64,000 nucleotides of DNA from an uncultured Bacteroidales bacterium. Its GTDB lineage: Bacteria; Bacteroidota; Bacteroidia; Bacteroidales; Paludibacteraceae. The translations under genes were made by a program, and so were the position numbers. Where the stretch lies: the NCBI GenBank assembly GCA_903911085.1, contig CAIWCC010000099.1, forward strand, positions 82,366-146,365. The letters run 5' to 3'. Each line of letters begins with the position of its first letter. Position 1 is the stretch's first letter. This document shows positions 36,155 through 45,249 of this stretch, piece after piece. Below the pieces are notes generated by a model. It saw nothing but the letters and a program-made list of their open reading frames with translations. It did not search any database and was not told the DNA's origin.

Positions 36155-37645
36155 TTATTTTTTATAATTTTTATTTATTGTGGGCATTTTTGCTTTCACC
36201 GAAGCTCTCCATGCATGGAGTTCTTTCACTAATTCTGTTGTTTTTGTTTTGTTGGATGTCGTTAAATTATGTGTTTCGCCAATGTCTTTTTTCAAATTAT
36301 ATAATTCCAAATCGCCGTTATCAAAAAACTCAATCAATTTAAAATCTCCTACGCGAATTGCACCGGCTGGTCTACCACCCTGATTCGAATAATGAGGATA
36401 ATGCCAATAAAGACTTCCTCTGTCTTGTTTATTTCCTTCGAACGATGTTTTTACACTTTTTCCATCAATCTTTAATTTTTTTGGCAACGGAATTTGTAGC
36501 AAATCTAGTATTGTTGGAAAATAATCAACCGATGAGACCAAATTGTCAGAAACTTTATTTTTAGGAAAATGATTTGTCCAACTGGCTATAAGTGGCTCTC
36601 TAATACCTCCTTCGTAAATATGACCCTTTCCCGTTTTTAGCGGATAGTTGCACGTTGGCGAACTTTCGGCAGTAGACAAACCACCATTGTCGGATGTGAA
36701 AATGATAATAGTATTTTCGTATAAATTAAGTCGCTTTAGTTCGGCAATTATTTTTCCAATATTTTCGTCCATGCTCGAAATCATAGCCGCATATACAGGG
36801 TTGTTTTGCACCATCCGTTCGCGAAATCCTTTTTCGTTAAATGGTTGTTTTGCTTCCCATTCTGGTTTTTCGTTAAATACATTTTTTATGGTATCGATAC
36901 CCATTCGGTGAGCTTTCTCAGTAAAATACTTTACTTTATCGGGTTTCCCAATTAACGGTGTATGCACTTGGTAAAATGGAAAATTGATAAAAAAAGGCTT
37001 ATCCTTAAATTTTTGCATTATTTTTACACATTCATCGCCGAGTCTATCGGTGAGGTATTCGCCCGCTGGACCATCTTCCAATTCAGGATTGTTATATGGT
37101 GTAAAATATCCTCCGTTACCGGGTGAGCCTTTTGAGCAGCCTCCAATATTAATATCATATCCTTGGTATTGAGGATATAACAACGGATTTTCCGACAAAT
37201 GCCATTTGCCGATATGTGCTGTTTGGTAACCATTGTCTTTTAAAACTTCTGCTATTGTTTTTTCGCTTAAAGGCAAATTAAATAAATTTTCAGGTGGCAA
37301 AACTGGACAAACTGTTTGCATATCCTTTATTGCTTTTTGACCATCGTAACGTCCTTTTATCCAGTCAGTGATGCCAATTCGAGCAGGATATTTACCTGTT
37401 TGAAAGCTGGCACGGGTTGGTGAGCTTACCGGACAAGCTGCATAAGCATTTGTAAAGCGTATACCTTCTTTGGATAGCTGGTCAATATTAGGTGTTTCGT
37501 AAAATTTGCTACCATAACATCCTAAATCAGTCCATCCCAAGTCGTCGGCAAGAATAAAAATAACATTGGGATGGTTTTGTTTTTGTGCGCTTAATGCAGC
37601 TGATGTTAAGCATGTAAGCGAGATAACTGATAGTTTCAATTTCAT
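36155..37645 (-). CDS. Serine-type S1 family sulfatase
   Basis: The 496-aa protein has a signal peptide (ending SAAL-SAQ) and NVIFILADDLGWTDLGCYGS, whose two aspartates bind calcium. The activation block is CPVSSPTRASFQTGKYP, which fits [C/S]xPxRxxxxTG with serine (near residue 75) as the residue converted to formylglycine. GKWHLSE and FTSDNGG are further S1 motifs. A serine-type anaerobic maturase would be required and is not in this window. It lies 20 bp downstream of a GH2 beta-galactosidase, suggesting removal of sulfate from a galactose-containing glycan. Confidence 0.92.
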   Translation of the reverse strand: MKLKLSVISLTCLTSAALSAQKQNHPNVIFILADDLGWTDLGCYGSKFYETPNIDQLSKEGIRFTNAYAACPVSSPTRASFQTGKYPARIGITDWIKGRYDGQKAIKDMQTVCPVLPPENLFNLPLSEKTIAEVLKDNGYQTAHIGKWHLSENPLLYPQYQGYDINIGGCSKGSPGNGGYFTPYNNPELEDGPAGEYLTDRLGDECVKIMQKFKDKPFFINFPFYQVHTPLIGKPDKVKYFTEKAHRMGIDTIKNVFNEKPEWEAKQPFNEKGFRERMVQNNPVYAAMISSMDENIGKIIAELKRLNLYENTIIIFTSDNGGLSTAESSPTCNYPLKTGKGHIYEGGIREPLIASWTNHFPKNKVSDNLVSSVDYFPTILDLLQIPLPKKLKIDGKSVKTSFEGNKQDRGSLYWHYPHYSNQGGRPAGAIRVGDFKLIEFFDNGDLELYNLKKDIGETHNLTTSNKTKTTELVKELHAWRASVKAKMPTINKNYKK

Positions 37646-37665
37646 GTTTTAGTTGTTTTTGTACA

Positions 37666-40110
37666 TTAATTTGCGTTTATAGAAATTGATTGTTTCTTCA
37701 ACAAACCTCCCGATACCAAAAGTTCGATACTTCCTGAAGTGCTTTCCGATTCGATTACGGCAACAATTTTTCCGTTAAATGCTCGCATATAGTTGGATGC
37801 AAATGAAGTTTGATCTGTGGCATCACCATTGCATATAGCTTTTAAACTTCCTGCTCCATTTACTTTGAAAAATAGTAAATTACCTGCTTTTGGACACAAA
37901 TTTCCATTTATGTCTGTTATTTCTATCGTTACAAACGACAAATCTTTGCCATCGGCTTTTATTGTTGATCGGTCGGCTGTCATAACTACTTTGTAAGGTT
38001 CTCCAGCTGTTTTAATAGTTTGTTCAGCTACTGCTTTGTTGTTCGCATCGTAAGCCACCACTTTTATTTCTCCTGGTTGATAAATTACATCATTCCACAT
38101 TAACCGATATCTGGTGTATTTATTGCTTTTATCTTTTTGCTTCACACCCATACTTTTTCCATTTACAAACAATTCTGCTTTGGGATAGTTTGTATAACAA
38201 AAGACTGGTACATTTTGACCTAATCTATCTGACCAGTTCCAATGTGGTAGAAGATGTAAAACTGGCGTATCGCTCCATTTACTTTGATAAAGGTAAAAAC
38301 GATCTTTTTTCATTCCTGCCAAATCTACAATCCCAAAATATGAACTTCGTGCTGGTGTGCCTTCATTGTAGGGTGTTGGCTCTCCCAAATAATCAAATCC
38401 TGTCCATACAAACTCGCCCAACACAAATTCATTATCGTCCTGCATTTCAAATTCAGTATCAGGCGTGGTAGCCCAACCCGGAAACTCCAAATCGTAACTC
38501 GAAACCTGATAATCGTTGTAGAAAGGACTTCTTGTTTCTTTTACTGGAAATTTATATTCTCCGCGCGAACTGACTGTGGAAGCTGTTTCACTGCCAATTA
38601 AAGTATAATTTGGAAACTCGATGTGTTTTTTCTTGTAATCGTTTGGTTTGTAATTAAATCCGACTATGTCAACCGCATCGGCCAATCCGTTTTTAATAGC
38701 AGCATTATGACCATTAAATCCTGCTGTAACTGGTCGAGTAGGGTCTTCCTCACGACATGCATTGGCCAAAGCAGTTGCTATTTCTTTTCCTTCAGGTATC
38801 GATTGTTCGTTAATTTCATTTCCAATGCTCCACATAATTACCGATGGGTGGTTTCTGTCGCGTCGTATCATCGAACGAATATCTTTTTGTGACCAGTTAT
38901 CGAAATAATTTCCATAACCATTTTTGTTTTTTCCATGTTTCCACTCGTCAAATGCTTCCTCATCGACCAACATACCAATGCTATCGCATATTTCCAGCAA
39001 CTCTGGCGATGGTGGATTATGTGAAGTGCGTATTGCATTGCAACCCATTTCTTTCATAATTTGTATTTGACGTTCGGTAGCACGGTAATTTACTGCTGCG
39101 CCCAATGGTCCTAAATCGTGATGCATGCAAACTCCTTTTATTTTTACTGGTTTTTCATTCAAAAAGAACCCTTTATCTTTATCGAAACGAATACTACGAC
39201 AACCAAATGTGGTTTTGTACTCATCTGTAAACTTGTTGTCGACATACACTTTTGAAACTGCAATATATCGTGACGGAGTTTCAATTGACCATAGTTTAGG
39301 ATTTTTTATTTGAAAATTCTGGTCAAAAGTAAGTTTTGTAGTCATTTTTTTACTGGAAGCTATGGAACTAACTTTTTCACCGTTATTATTAAAAATTTCC
39401 GTAACTAGTTTTACCACACCTGTTTTGCCCTCACTACTAACAATATCAGTTTTCAAATTTACATCTGCACTTTTTGTATTTACTTTTGGAGTGGTAATAT
39501 AAGTGCCCCAATGACTTACATGAGTTGACGATGCTTTCACTAATCTTACATTACGATAAATTCCTGCACCTGAATACCAACGAGATGTTTCAGTTTTGTT
39601 CTCGATACGCACTGCTAAAATATTTTCTTTATCCGCTTGAATAAAATTGCTAATGTCAAACGAAAATGACGAATAACCATAAGGTTGTTCGCCTACAAAT
39701 GAGCCGTTTACATAAATTTTTGCCAAACTCATGGCACCATCAAATTCAATAAAAATTTGTTTGTCTTTGTCGGTTTCATTTATTGGCAAAGCCCTGCGAT
39801 ACCAGCCAATTCCAAAAATGGGCAATGCCCCTGTGCGGCCAGTTCTAAGTTTTGCTACTTTTTCGCCGTCCTGATTTACTTTAACCCATTGAACATCCAA
39901 ATTCATATCAAAATTGCTCCTGATAGCCCAGTCATGCGGTACAGTTACCGTCTCCCAGTCGCTATCCACAAAATATTTCTTTTCAGCATTTTGAACCTCA
40001 CAGTTTTTAAACTTCCATTCTTTGTCCAATGTGATAATTTTCCGAATCTCTTCAGCATTCAAATTTTGGAAAAATAATATTAAAATAAAATAAATCATCA
40101 ATTTTTTCAT
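37666..40110 (-). CDS. GH2 beta-galactosidase (814 aa)
   Basis: Signal peptide, then sugar-binding jelly roll (about 60-200), Ig-like domain and TIM barrel. ITSHNPPS-type block NAIRTSHNPPSPEL, acid/base in MWSIGNEINEQ (E near 428) and nucleophile in LIGSETAST (E near 504) are present. The C-terminal part holds a DUF4982-like segment and a Big-type Ig domain (MTADRSTIKADGKDLSFVTIEITD), common in Bacteroidetes beta-galactosidases. First gene of a two-gene operon with the sulfatase, divergent from the HTCS gene. Confidence 0.92.
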   Translation of the reverse strand: MKKLMIYFILILFFQNLNAEEIRKIITLDKEWKFKNCEVQNAEKKYFVDSDWETVTVPHDWAIRSNFDMNLDVQWVKVNQDGEKVAKLRTGRTGALPIFGIGWYRRALPINETDKDKQIFIEFDGAMSLAKIYVNGSFVGEQPYGYSSFSFDISNFIQADKENILAVRIENKTETSRWYSGAGIYRNVRLVKASSTHVSHWGTYITTPKVNTKSADVNLKTDIVSSEGKTGVVKLVTEIFNNNGEKVSSIASSKKMTTKLTFDQNFQIKNPKLWSIETPSRYIAVSKVYVDNKFTDEYKTTFGCRSIRFDKDKGFFLNEKPVKIKGVCMHHDLGPLGAAVNYRATERQIQIMKEMGCNAIRTSHNPPSPELLEICDSIGMLVDEEAFDEWKHGKNKNGYGNYFDNWSQKDIRSMIRRDRNHPSVIMWSIGNEINEQSIPEGKEIATALANACREEDPTRPVTAGFNGHNAAIKNGLADAVDIVGFNYKPNDYKKKHIEFPNYTLIGSETASTVSSRGEYKFPVKETRSPFYNDYQVSSYDLEFPGWATTPDTEFEMQDDNEFVLGEFVWTGFDYLGEPTPYNEGTPARSSYFGIVDLAGMKKDRFYLYQSKWSDTPVLHLLPHWNWSDRLGQNVPVFCYTNYPKAELFVNGKSMGVKQKDKSNKYTRYRLMWNDVIYQPGEIKVVAYDANNKAVAEQTIKTAGEPYKVVMTADRSTIKADGKDLSFVTIEITDINGNLCPKAGNLLFFKVNGAGSLKAICNGDATDQTSFASNYMRAFNGKIVAVIESESTSGSIELLVSGGLLKKQSISINAN

Positions 40111-40230
40111 GTTTCTCTTTTTTTGTTTTTATTAGTTTGTGTTTTTCTTTATTTTACGATATTTGAATTATGCTTGACGAATATTAAATTTTTTAGTGTC
40201 AGGGAATTAATGATCATAGAATTAGTTTTG

Positions 40231-40238
40231 CAAATTTA
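40231..40238 (-). promoter_or_regulatory. Putative -7 box for the GH2-sulfatase operon
   Basis: The minus strand reads TAAATTTGC, matching TAnnTTTGY, about 120 bp upstream of the GH2 ATG in the divergent intergenic region shared with the HTCS gene. Confidence 0.45.
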
Positions 40239-40324
40239 TGGATTCTCAATTTGGAATAATTTCGTTTATGTTTCAAATTATTCTAAAATACATTCATTTA
40301 CATATATAAAAATTGTATATTCGT

Positions 40325-40354
40325 TGCATTTTTATAAAACATCTTTATCTTTGT
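40325..40354 (+). promoter_or_regulatory. Putative promoter of the HTCS gene
   Basis: TTG at 40325, a 19-base spacer, then TATCTTTG at 40347-40354 followed by T, matching the Bacteroidetes -33/-7 arrangement well. It lies about 52 bp upstream of the HTCS ATG. The best promoter match in the window. Confidence 0.65.
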
Positions 40355-40406
40355 CGTCTGAAAAAATGAATATGAGAGGATTCTAGGTGCAACAAAAAAA
40401 AATCAC

Positions 40407-43400
40407 ATGAAACAAAAAAAAATACTTTTCCTGTTAATTTTACAAGTAATAATAAGTTTTTGTATTGATGTTCAGTCAATAACCATTTCAAAAATTCCTT
40501 ATAAAGAGTTGCTTCCAAACAGCATTGTAAAGCGAATTTTCCAAGATCAACGAGGTTTTATTTGGTTTGGTACCGAAAGTGGTATTTGTAGATTTGATGG
40601 TTATAAATTAATTACAATAAAATCAAATATTGAGCATCCAAACTTGCTCACGAGTGGTAATATTCTATGCATTGCTGAAGATAAAAACCAACGAATATGG
40701 TTTGGTACCGACCGTGGCGTAAATATTCTCGACCAAAATAATCAGATAGTTTTATTATTTCCAAAACATAAAGTCCAAGATTTGCGTATAAATAGTATTT
40801 CGTGCGATAAAAATGGTGATATGTGGATTGGTAGCGAAGACGGACTTTTTTTATATGATAATAAAAAAAATACTTTAAAAAAGTACTGCCATACAAAAAA
40901 TCAAAATTCTTTGCCAGGAAACAATGTGAGTCAGGTTTTCGAAGATAAATCTGGTATTATTTGGGTAGCACTTTGGAACGAGGGACTATGCCGTTTTGAT
41001 AATAAATATGAAACTTTTGAACGACTTCCTAGTTTGGGAAAAAGCAATAATCCATTTTATATTTACGAAGACACCGACGGAAACTTTTGGGTTGGGGCAT
41101 GGGTGGATGGTTTGTTTAAAATAGACTTTAGTAAAGGAAAATCATCGCCTATATATACACAATTTCAACACACAACCGATCCCACCAGTATTTCTGCAAA
41201 TTCCATTTACAGCATTACACAAGATAATGTTTCTGGTAATATATGGATTCTTTCACAAATGGGTTTAAGTATTATCACTGATAGGAAAAATATTAAATTT
41301 GAACGCGTTAATGTACTTGATATCTTTAGTGACGCAAGTAATTTTTTAAATCATTTAATGAAAGACCGTCAGGGAAATATTTGGATTGCTACAAGCAACG
41401 ATGGAATTTATCTGGCAAACATGAATAAACCTCTTTTTCAATCTAATATATTAAATGATTTAAAACGTAAATTTGGTTTTATAACTGTAAATTCCATTGT
41501 CGAATTTGATAACAAGTTATGGTTTGCAATAGCTAATTATGGAATTGCTGTAGTTGACAAGCAAACTCAATTAATTGACAATAAAACGGACTTAAATATA
41601 GAGTTTGCCAAAAACTTTCAGAGACCTTACAATACAGTTAATTGTATGTGTATTAACAAAATGGATAGCTCTGTTTGGATTGGTGGAAATGGAATTTTGG
41701 CAAGGGTTTATAAAAAGAACAATAAAAATGTTTTTGAAAAAATATCAATAAAATCTTCTTTGTTAGGTTTGCGATTAAACAGTGTATCGTCGCTTTTCTG
41801 CGATTCCAAAAAAAGAATGTGGATTGGCACGCGGTATGGTGTTTATTTAATGTTTAACAATAAAATAATGAAAATAATACCTAACCTGAACAGCGTGAAT
41901 TCATTTTGCGAAGATAATGGAACTATTTGGATAGCTTCACCAAGCAAAGGTATTGTACATTTAACTGAATTTGAACCTAATAAGTTTGTTTTTAAGCAAT
42001 ACTTAATTTCTAATGGTAAAATTAATAGCAATGAAATTAACACTTTGTCAGTTGATAAAAAAGGAAATTTATGGGCAGGTACAAATAATTGTGGATTAAA
42101 TAAATACGACAAGCAAGGCGATAGATTTGTTGCACAAAACAAGAACTTTTCAATTTTAGAAGATGATATAAAAAGTATCATTGTTGATGACTCAAATTTC
42201 CTTTGGCTCGCAACGAATAATAAAATTGTAAAAATCGATTTAGAAAGAAAAACTTCAATAATTTTCTCAACAAATGATAATATAAAAAACAGTTCTTTCC
42301 GTGCCAATACCTACTACATGGATAAGGATAGAAAATTTTATTTTGGAGGTGGAAATGGATTCTGCTCGTTTTACCCCAATATCAAAAAGCGTAAACCTAT
42401 AAAAAACCAAGTTGTTATTACAGATATTGAAATAAATAATCTGTCAATTTTCAACAGTTTGCATTCCGAAGAATACAACGTTAATAGCAAAACATTGCAG
42501 TTATCTTACAAACAGAATAATATTGGATTCGAATTTTCGGCTCTCAATTTTATATCACCTTCAAATATCAATTACGCATATAAACTATCTGGAGTTGATA
42601 AAGATTGGGTGAAAGTTGATAGCAAACGTAGGTACGTAAACTACAATAATTTGAATAATGGAAAATATACTTTTCAGGTAAAAGCAACTGACGAAAACGG
42701 AGTTTGGTCCAATGATACTACCACTTTAACAATAGTTGTGGCGCCTGCACCTTACGAAACTTGGTGGGCTTACTGTGTTTATTTGATAATTTTATTGTTG
42801 ATATTTTACTATACATATCGTAATGTGTCAAATCGTATTTTGTTAAAGCACGATTTGCTTGTTTCTAAACTAGAGAAACAAAAATCGGAGGAATTAACTC
42901 AAACAAAACTTCGATATTTTACAAATATTTCACATGAATTGCTCACTCCACTTACAATTATATCGTGTTTAATTGACGATTTTAATTATAATTTTCCAAA
43001 TCAATTCTCGCAGTATTCCATTATGAAATCAAATATTTCTCGCCTCAAAAGGTTATTGCAGCAAATACTCGATTTTAGAAAAGTAGAAAGTGGAAATATG
43101 AAATTGAGCGTTAAGCAGGCCGATTTGGTAGCTTTTGTAAATAATATCTGTTGGAATAATTTTGATCCTTTGGCAAAGGAGAAAAAAATAAAATTCTATA
43201 TTACTGCTCCCGATAAGTTGATTGGGTGGTTTGATGCCGATAAAATTGATAAAATACTGTTCAACACCCTTTCCAACGCATTCAAACATACTCCCGAAAA
43301 CGGAACAATTAATATTGCCATTCAAAGCGCAATAAAAAAAGATATTGAATATGTGAAATTATTTGTTAGCGATACGGGTATAGGTATTTCACAAGATAGA

Positions 43401-44447
43401 ATTCCATATATTTTCGATCGGTTTTATGGCAATGAATTTAGTCTTGAATCCAACGGCATTGGTCTTTCATTAACCAAAGAATTAGTCGAAATTCATAAAG
43501 GCATTATTTCTGTGGAAAGTCAAATTAATGTTGGAACAACATTTATGGTTGAAATTCCGATTGATATTAATGGATATACTTCTGACGAATATGAGGGCGA
43601 TATAGAAGAAACACATTCATACCCAGCCGAATTGACCGAAAATGACGATAGTAAATCACCTTTGGAAAACAACACTTCGAATAATAATGAAATTGTGATA
43701 TTAATAGTTGAAGATAATGTTGATTTGTTGATGATTTTGGCTAATTCTCTGTCACATAAATATAGAGTTTTCAAAGCTAGAAATGGGTTAGAAGCTTTAA
43801 AAGTGCTGAAAGTAAACGAAGTAAATTTAGTGGTAAGTGATGTGATGATGCCCGAAATGGATGGTATTACACTTTGCAAAACAATAAAGGAAGATATTGA
43901 TTTTTCGCATACACCAGTATTGTTGCTTACGGCTAAAAATCAGATAGTTGACAGAATTGAATGTTATAATGCTGGAGCTGATGCTTATATATCTAAACCT
44001 TTTGAGATGGAAGTGCTTGAGGCGCGTATTAATAGTTTGATATTGAATAGGCAGAAAAAAAATAAGGAATACCAGTCGTCGCTTGCCATTCACCCAAAAA
44101 ATTACGAAAATGATTCAATGGACGATATATTCTTGCGTCAGGCAATAGATATTGTTGAAGCTAATTTGTCCAATTTTGATTTTACACATGAGCAACTTAT
44201 CGACGCCATGAATTCTTCAAAATCAACGTTTTATCGAAAAATAAAATCTTTGACAGGTTTATCTCCTAGCGAATTTGTTAGAAATATCCGTCTAAAACAT
44301 GCCTGTTTAATGCTTAAAAGTGAAACCGGCAATGTGTCAGACATTGCTTATGCCGTTGGATTTAATGATCCCAAATACTTCAGCACTTGCTTCAAAGCTG
44401 AATTTGGTGTGTCGCCAAGAGAATACAATAAACCGAGTAAAAGTTAA
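40407..44447 (+). CDS. Hybrid two-component system regulator (HTCS)
   Basis: The 1346-aa protein has a signal sequence, then periplasmic two-bladed Reg_prop repeats (about 40-690; FIWFGTESGICRFDG, MWIGSEDGLFLYD). A Y_Y_Y domain (about 700-780) and one membrane segment near 787-808 (VYLIILLLIFYYTY) follow. The kinase has phospho-acceptor SHELLTPL (H near 843) and ATPase boxes DTGIGIS and GIGLSL. The receiver has VEDN and SDVMMPEMDG (D near 1144) with K in SKPFE. The C-terminus is an AraC-type HTH (about 1240-1346, AYAVGFNDPKYFSTCFKAEFG). It senses a ligand in the periplasm and activates the local loci. Candidates are the divergent GH2-sulfatase operon and the downstream SusCD operon. Confidence 0.95.
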   Translation: MKQKKILFLLILQVIISFCIDVQSITISKIPYKELLPNSIVKRIFQDQRGFIWFGTESGICRFDGYKLITIKSNIEHPNLLTSGNILCIAEDKNQRIWFGTDRGVNILDQNNQIVLLFPKHKVQDLRINSISCDKNGDMWIGSEDGLFLYDNKKNTLKKYCHTKNQNSLPGNNVSQVFEDKSGIIWVALWNEGLCRFDNKYETFERLPSLGKSNNPFYIYEDTDGNFWVGAWVDGLFKIDFSKGKSSPIYTQFQHTTDPTSISANSIYSITQDNVSGNIWILSQMGLSIITDRKNIKFERVNVLDIFSDASNFLNHLMKDRQGNIWIATSNDGIYLANMNKPLFQSNILNDLKRKFGFITVNSIVEFDNKLWFAIANYGIAVVDKQTQLIDNKTDLNIEFAKNFQRPYNTVNCMCINKMDSSVWIGGNGILARVYKKNNKNVFEKISIKSSLLGLRLNSVSSLFCDSKKRMWIGTRYGVYLMFNNKIMKIIPNLNSVNSFCEDNGTIWIASPSKGIVHLTEFEPNKFVFKQYLISNGKINSNEINTLSVDKKGNLWAGTNNCGLNKYDKQGDRFVAQNKNFSILEDDIKSIIVDDSNFLWLATNNKIVKIDLERKTSIIFSTNDNIKNSSFRANTYYMDKDRKFYFGGGNGFCSFYPNIKKRKPIKNQVVITDIEINNLSIFNSLHSEEYNVNSKTLQLSYKQNNIGFEFSALNFISPSNINYAYKLSGVDKDWVKVDSKRRYVNYNNLNNGKYTFQVKATDENGVWSNDTTTLTIVVAPAPYETWWAYCVYLIILLLIFYYTYRNVSNRILLKHDLLVSKLEKQKSEELTQTKLRYFTNISHELLTPLTIISCLIDDFNYNFPNQFSQYSIMKSNISRLKRLLQQILDFRKVESGNMKLSVKQADLVAFVNNICWNNFDPLAKEKKIKFYITAPDKLIGWFDADKIDKILFNTLSNAFKHTPENGTINIAIQSAIKKDIEYVKLFVSDTGIGISQDRIPYIFDRFYGNEFSLESNGIGLSLTKELVEIHKGIISVESQINVGTTFMVEIPIDINGYTSDEYEGDIEETHSYPAELTENDDSKSPLENNTSNNNEIVILIVEDNVDLLMILANSLSHKYRVFKARNGLEALKVLKVNEVNLVVSDVMMPEMDGITLCKTIKEDIDFSHTPVLLLTAKNQIVDRIECYNAGADAYISKPFEMEVLEARINSLILNRQKKNKEYQSSLAIHPKNYENDSMDDIFLRQAIDIVEANLSNFDFTHEQLIDAMNSSKSTFYRKIKSLTGLSPSEFVRNIRLKHACLMLKSETGNVSDIAYAVGFNDPKYFSTCFKAEFGVSPREYNKPSKS

Positions 44448-44574
44448 AATTGGTTTTATTGGCTTGTCTTTCACTAGTTCCGTTTTTCATCTGTGCATTA
44501 TTTGATTTATTGTTTTAGTACCTGAAAAAAAATATGGTTTCGTAATATAATGAAATTGAATAATTTATTTCATA

Positions 44575-44805
44575 TGCGACTATTGGTAAACGGACTGACC
44601 TCGTCCGGTGAGCCGAAAAATTGAGTGAAGTAGGCGTAGAAAACTTTTGTGTTTGAGTGCCGACGTATTTCGTCGGTGCGAGTTTAAAAGTTTTCAGCCT
44701 ACAAACGACTAATTTTTCGAGTGAAGCGGGCGCAGTCTTGACTTTTTTTGCATACTTTTTTGTGTCAAGACAAAAAAGTATGTGGGGTTAGGGGCAAAGC
44801 CCCAT
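44575..44805. repeat. Structured intergenic repeat region with nested hairpins
   Basis: The 800-bp gap after the HTCS gene holds a compact block of structure. A 57-nt hairpin (44639-44695; outer arms GAAAACTTTT/AAAAGTTTTC, inner CCGACG/CGTCGG) is flanked by 17-nt direct repeats GAGTGAAGTAGGCGTAG (44623) and GAGTGAAGCGGGCGCAG (44719). A perfect 13-bp hairpin (44751-44782, CATACTTTTTTGT arm) and a GGGGC-AAA-GCCCC hairpin follow. It resembles a dispersed Bacteroidetes repeat and may end HTCS transcription. No coding potential was seen. Confidence 0.6.
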
Positions 44806-45181
44806 GTAAATATCTATCTTACAGTGAAATACTTTGAATTTGTCGTTTTTATTCTGTACTAAGGATTTATTGTTTTTAATAGTATAACTTTGCTAAATTG
44901 AAAATAGGAAGTGTTAATCGTTCATTTACACTAGCTTACTGTTTAATTGATGTAGAATGCATTTGTAAATCGGAATTCTTTCAATTTTTCATTTTAGTAT
45001 CGTTAATTCAAAAAATCAATAGATTATTAAAACACAAAGCGTGTTGAGTTAGGTACTATTTTGCCATTCAAACACTCCAACAAGTCAATATGAATTAACA
45101 ACATCCATAGATTATCAAGATAATAACATGATTATTTTTTCTAATATCTAACAAATATCATATTTATTAAATATTAATTCC

Positions 45182-45189
45182 TATTTTTG
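45182..45189 (+). promoter_or_regulatory. Putative -7 box for the second SusCD operon
   Basis: TATTTTTGT matches TAnnTTTGY 60 bp upstream of the preferred SusC ATG. No clear -33 TTTG, which would fit an activator-dependent promoter. Confidence 0.5.
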
Positions 45190-45249
45190 TAACCCATTAA
45201 AAATAAATAGTGGACAGATTTGAATTGCTAAAGAAAATGGTTGAAACTT

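Noticed and set aside
44751-44782. Classical intrinsic terminator for the HTCS gene
   Set aside because: The stem is strong, but no T-run follows it on the plus strand and it is over 300 bp from the stop codon, so it is listed as part of the repeat block.
45241-45249. TTG start for the third SusC gene
   Set aside because: The ATG three codons later opens a normal signal peptide, and TTG starts are uncommon in this group.
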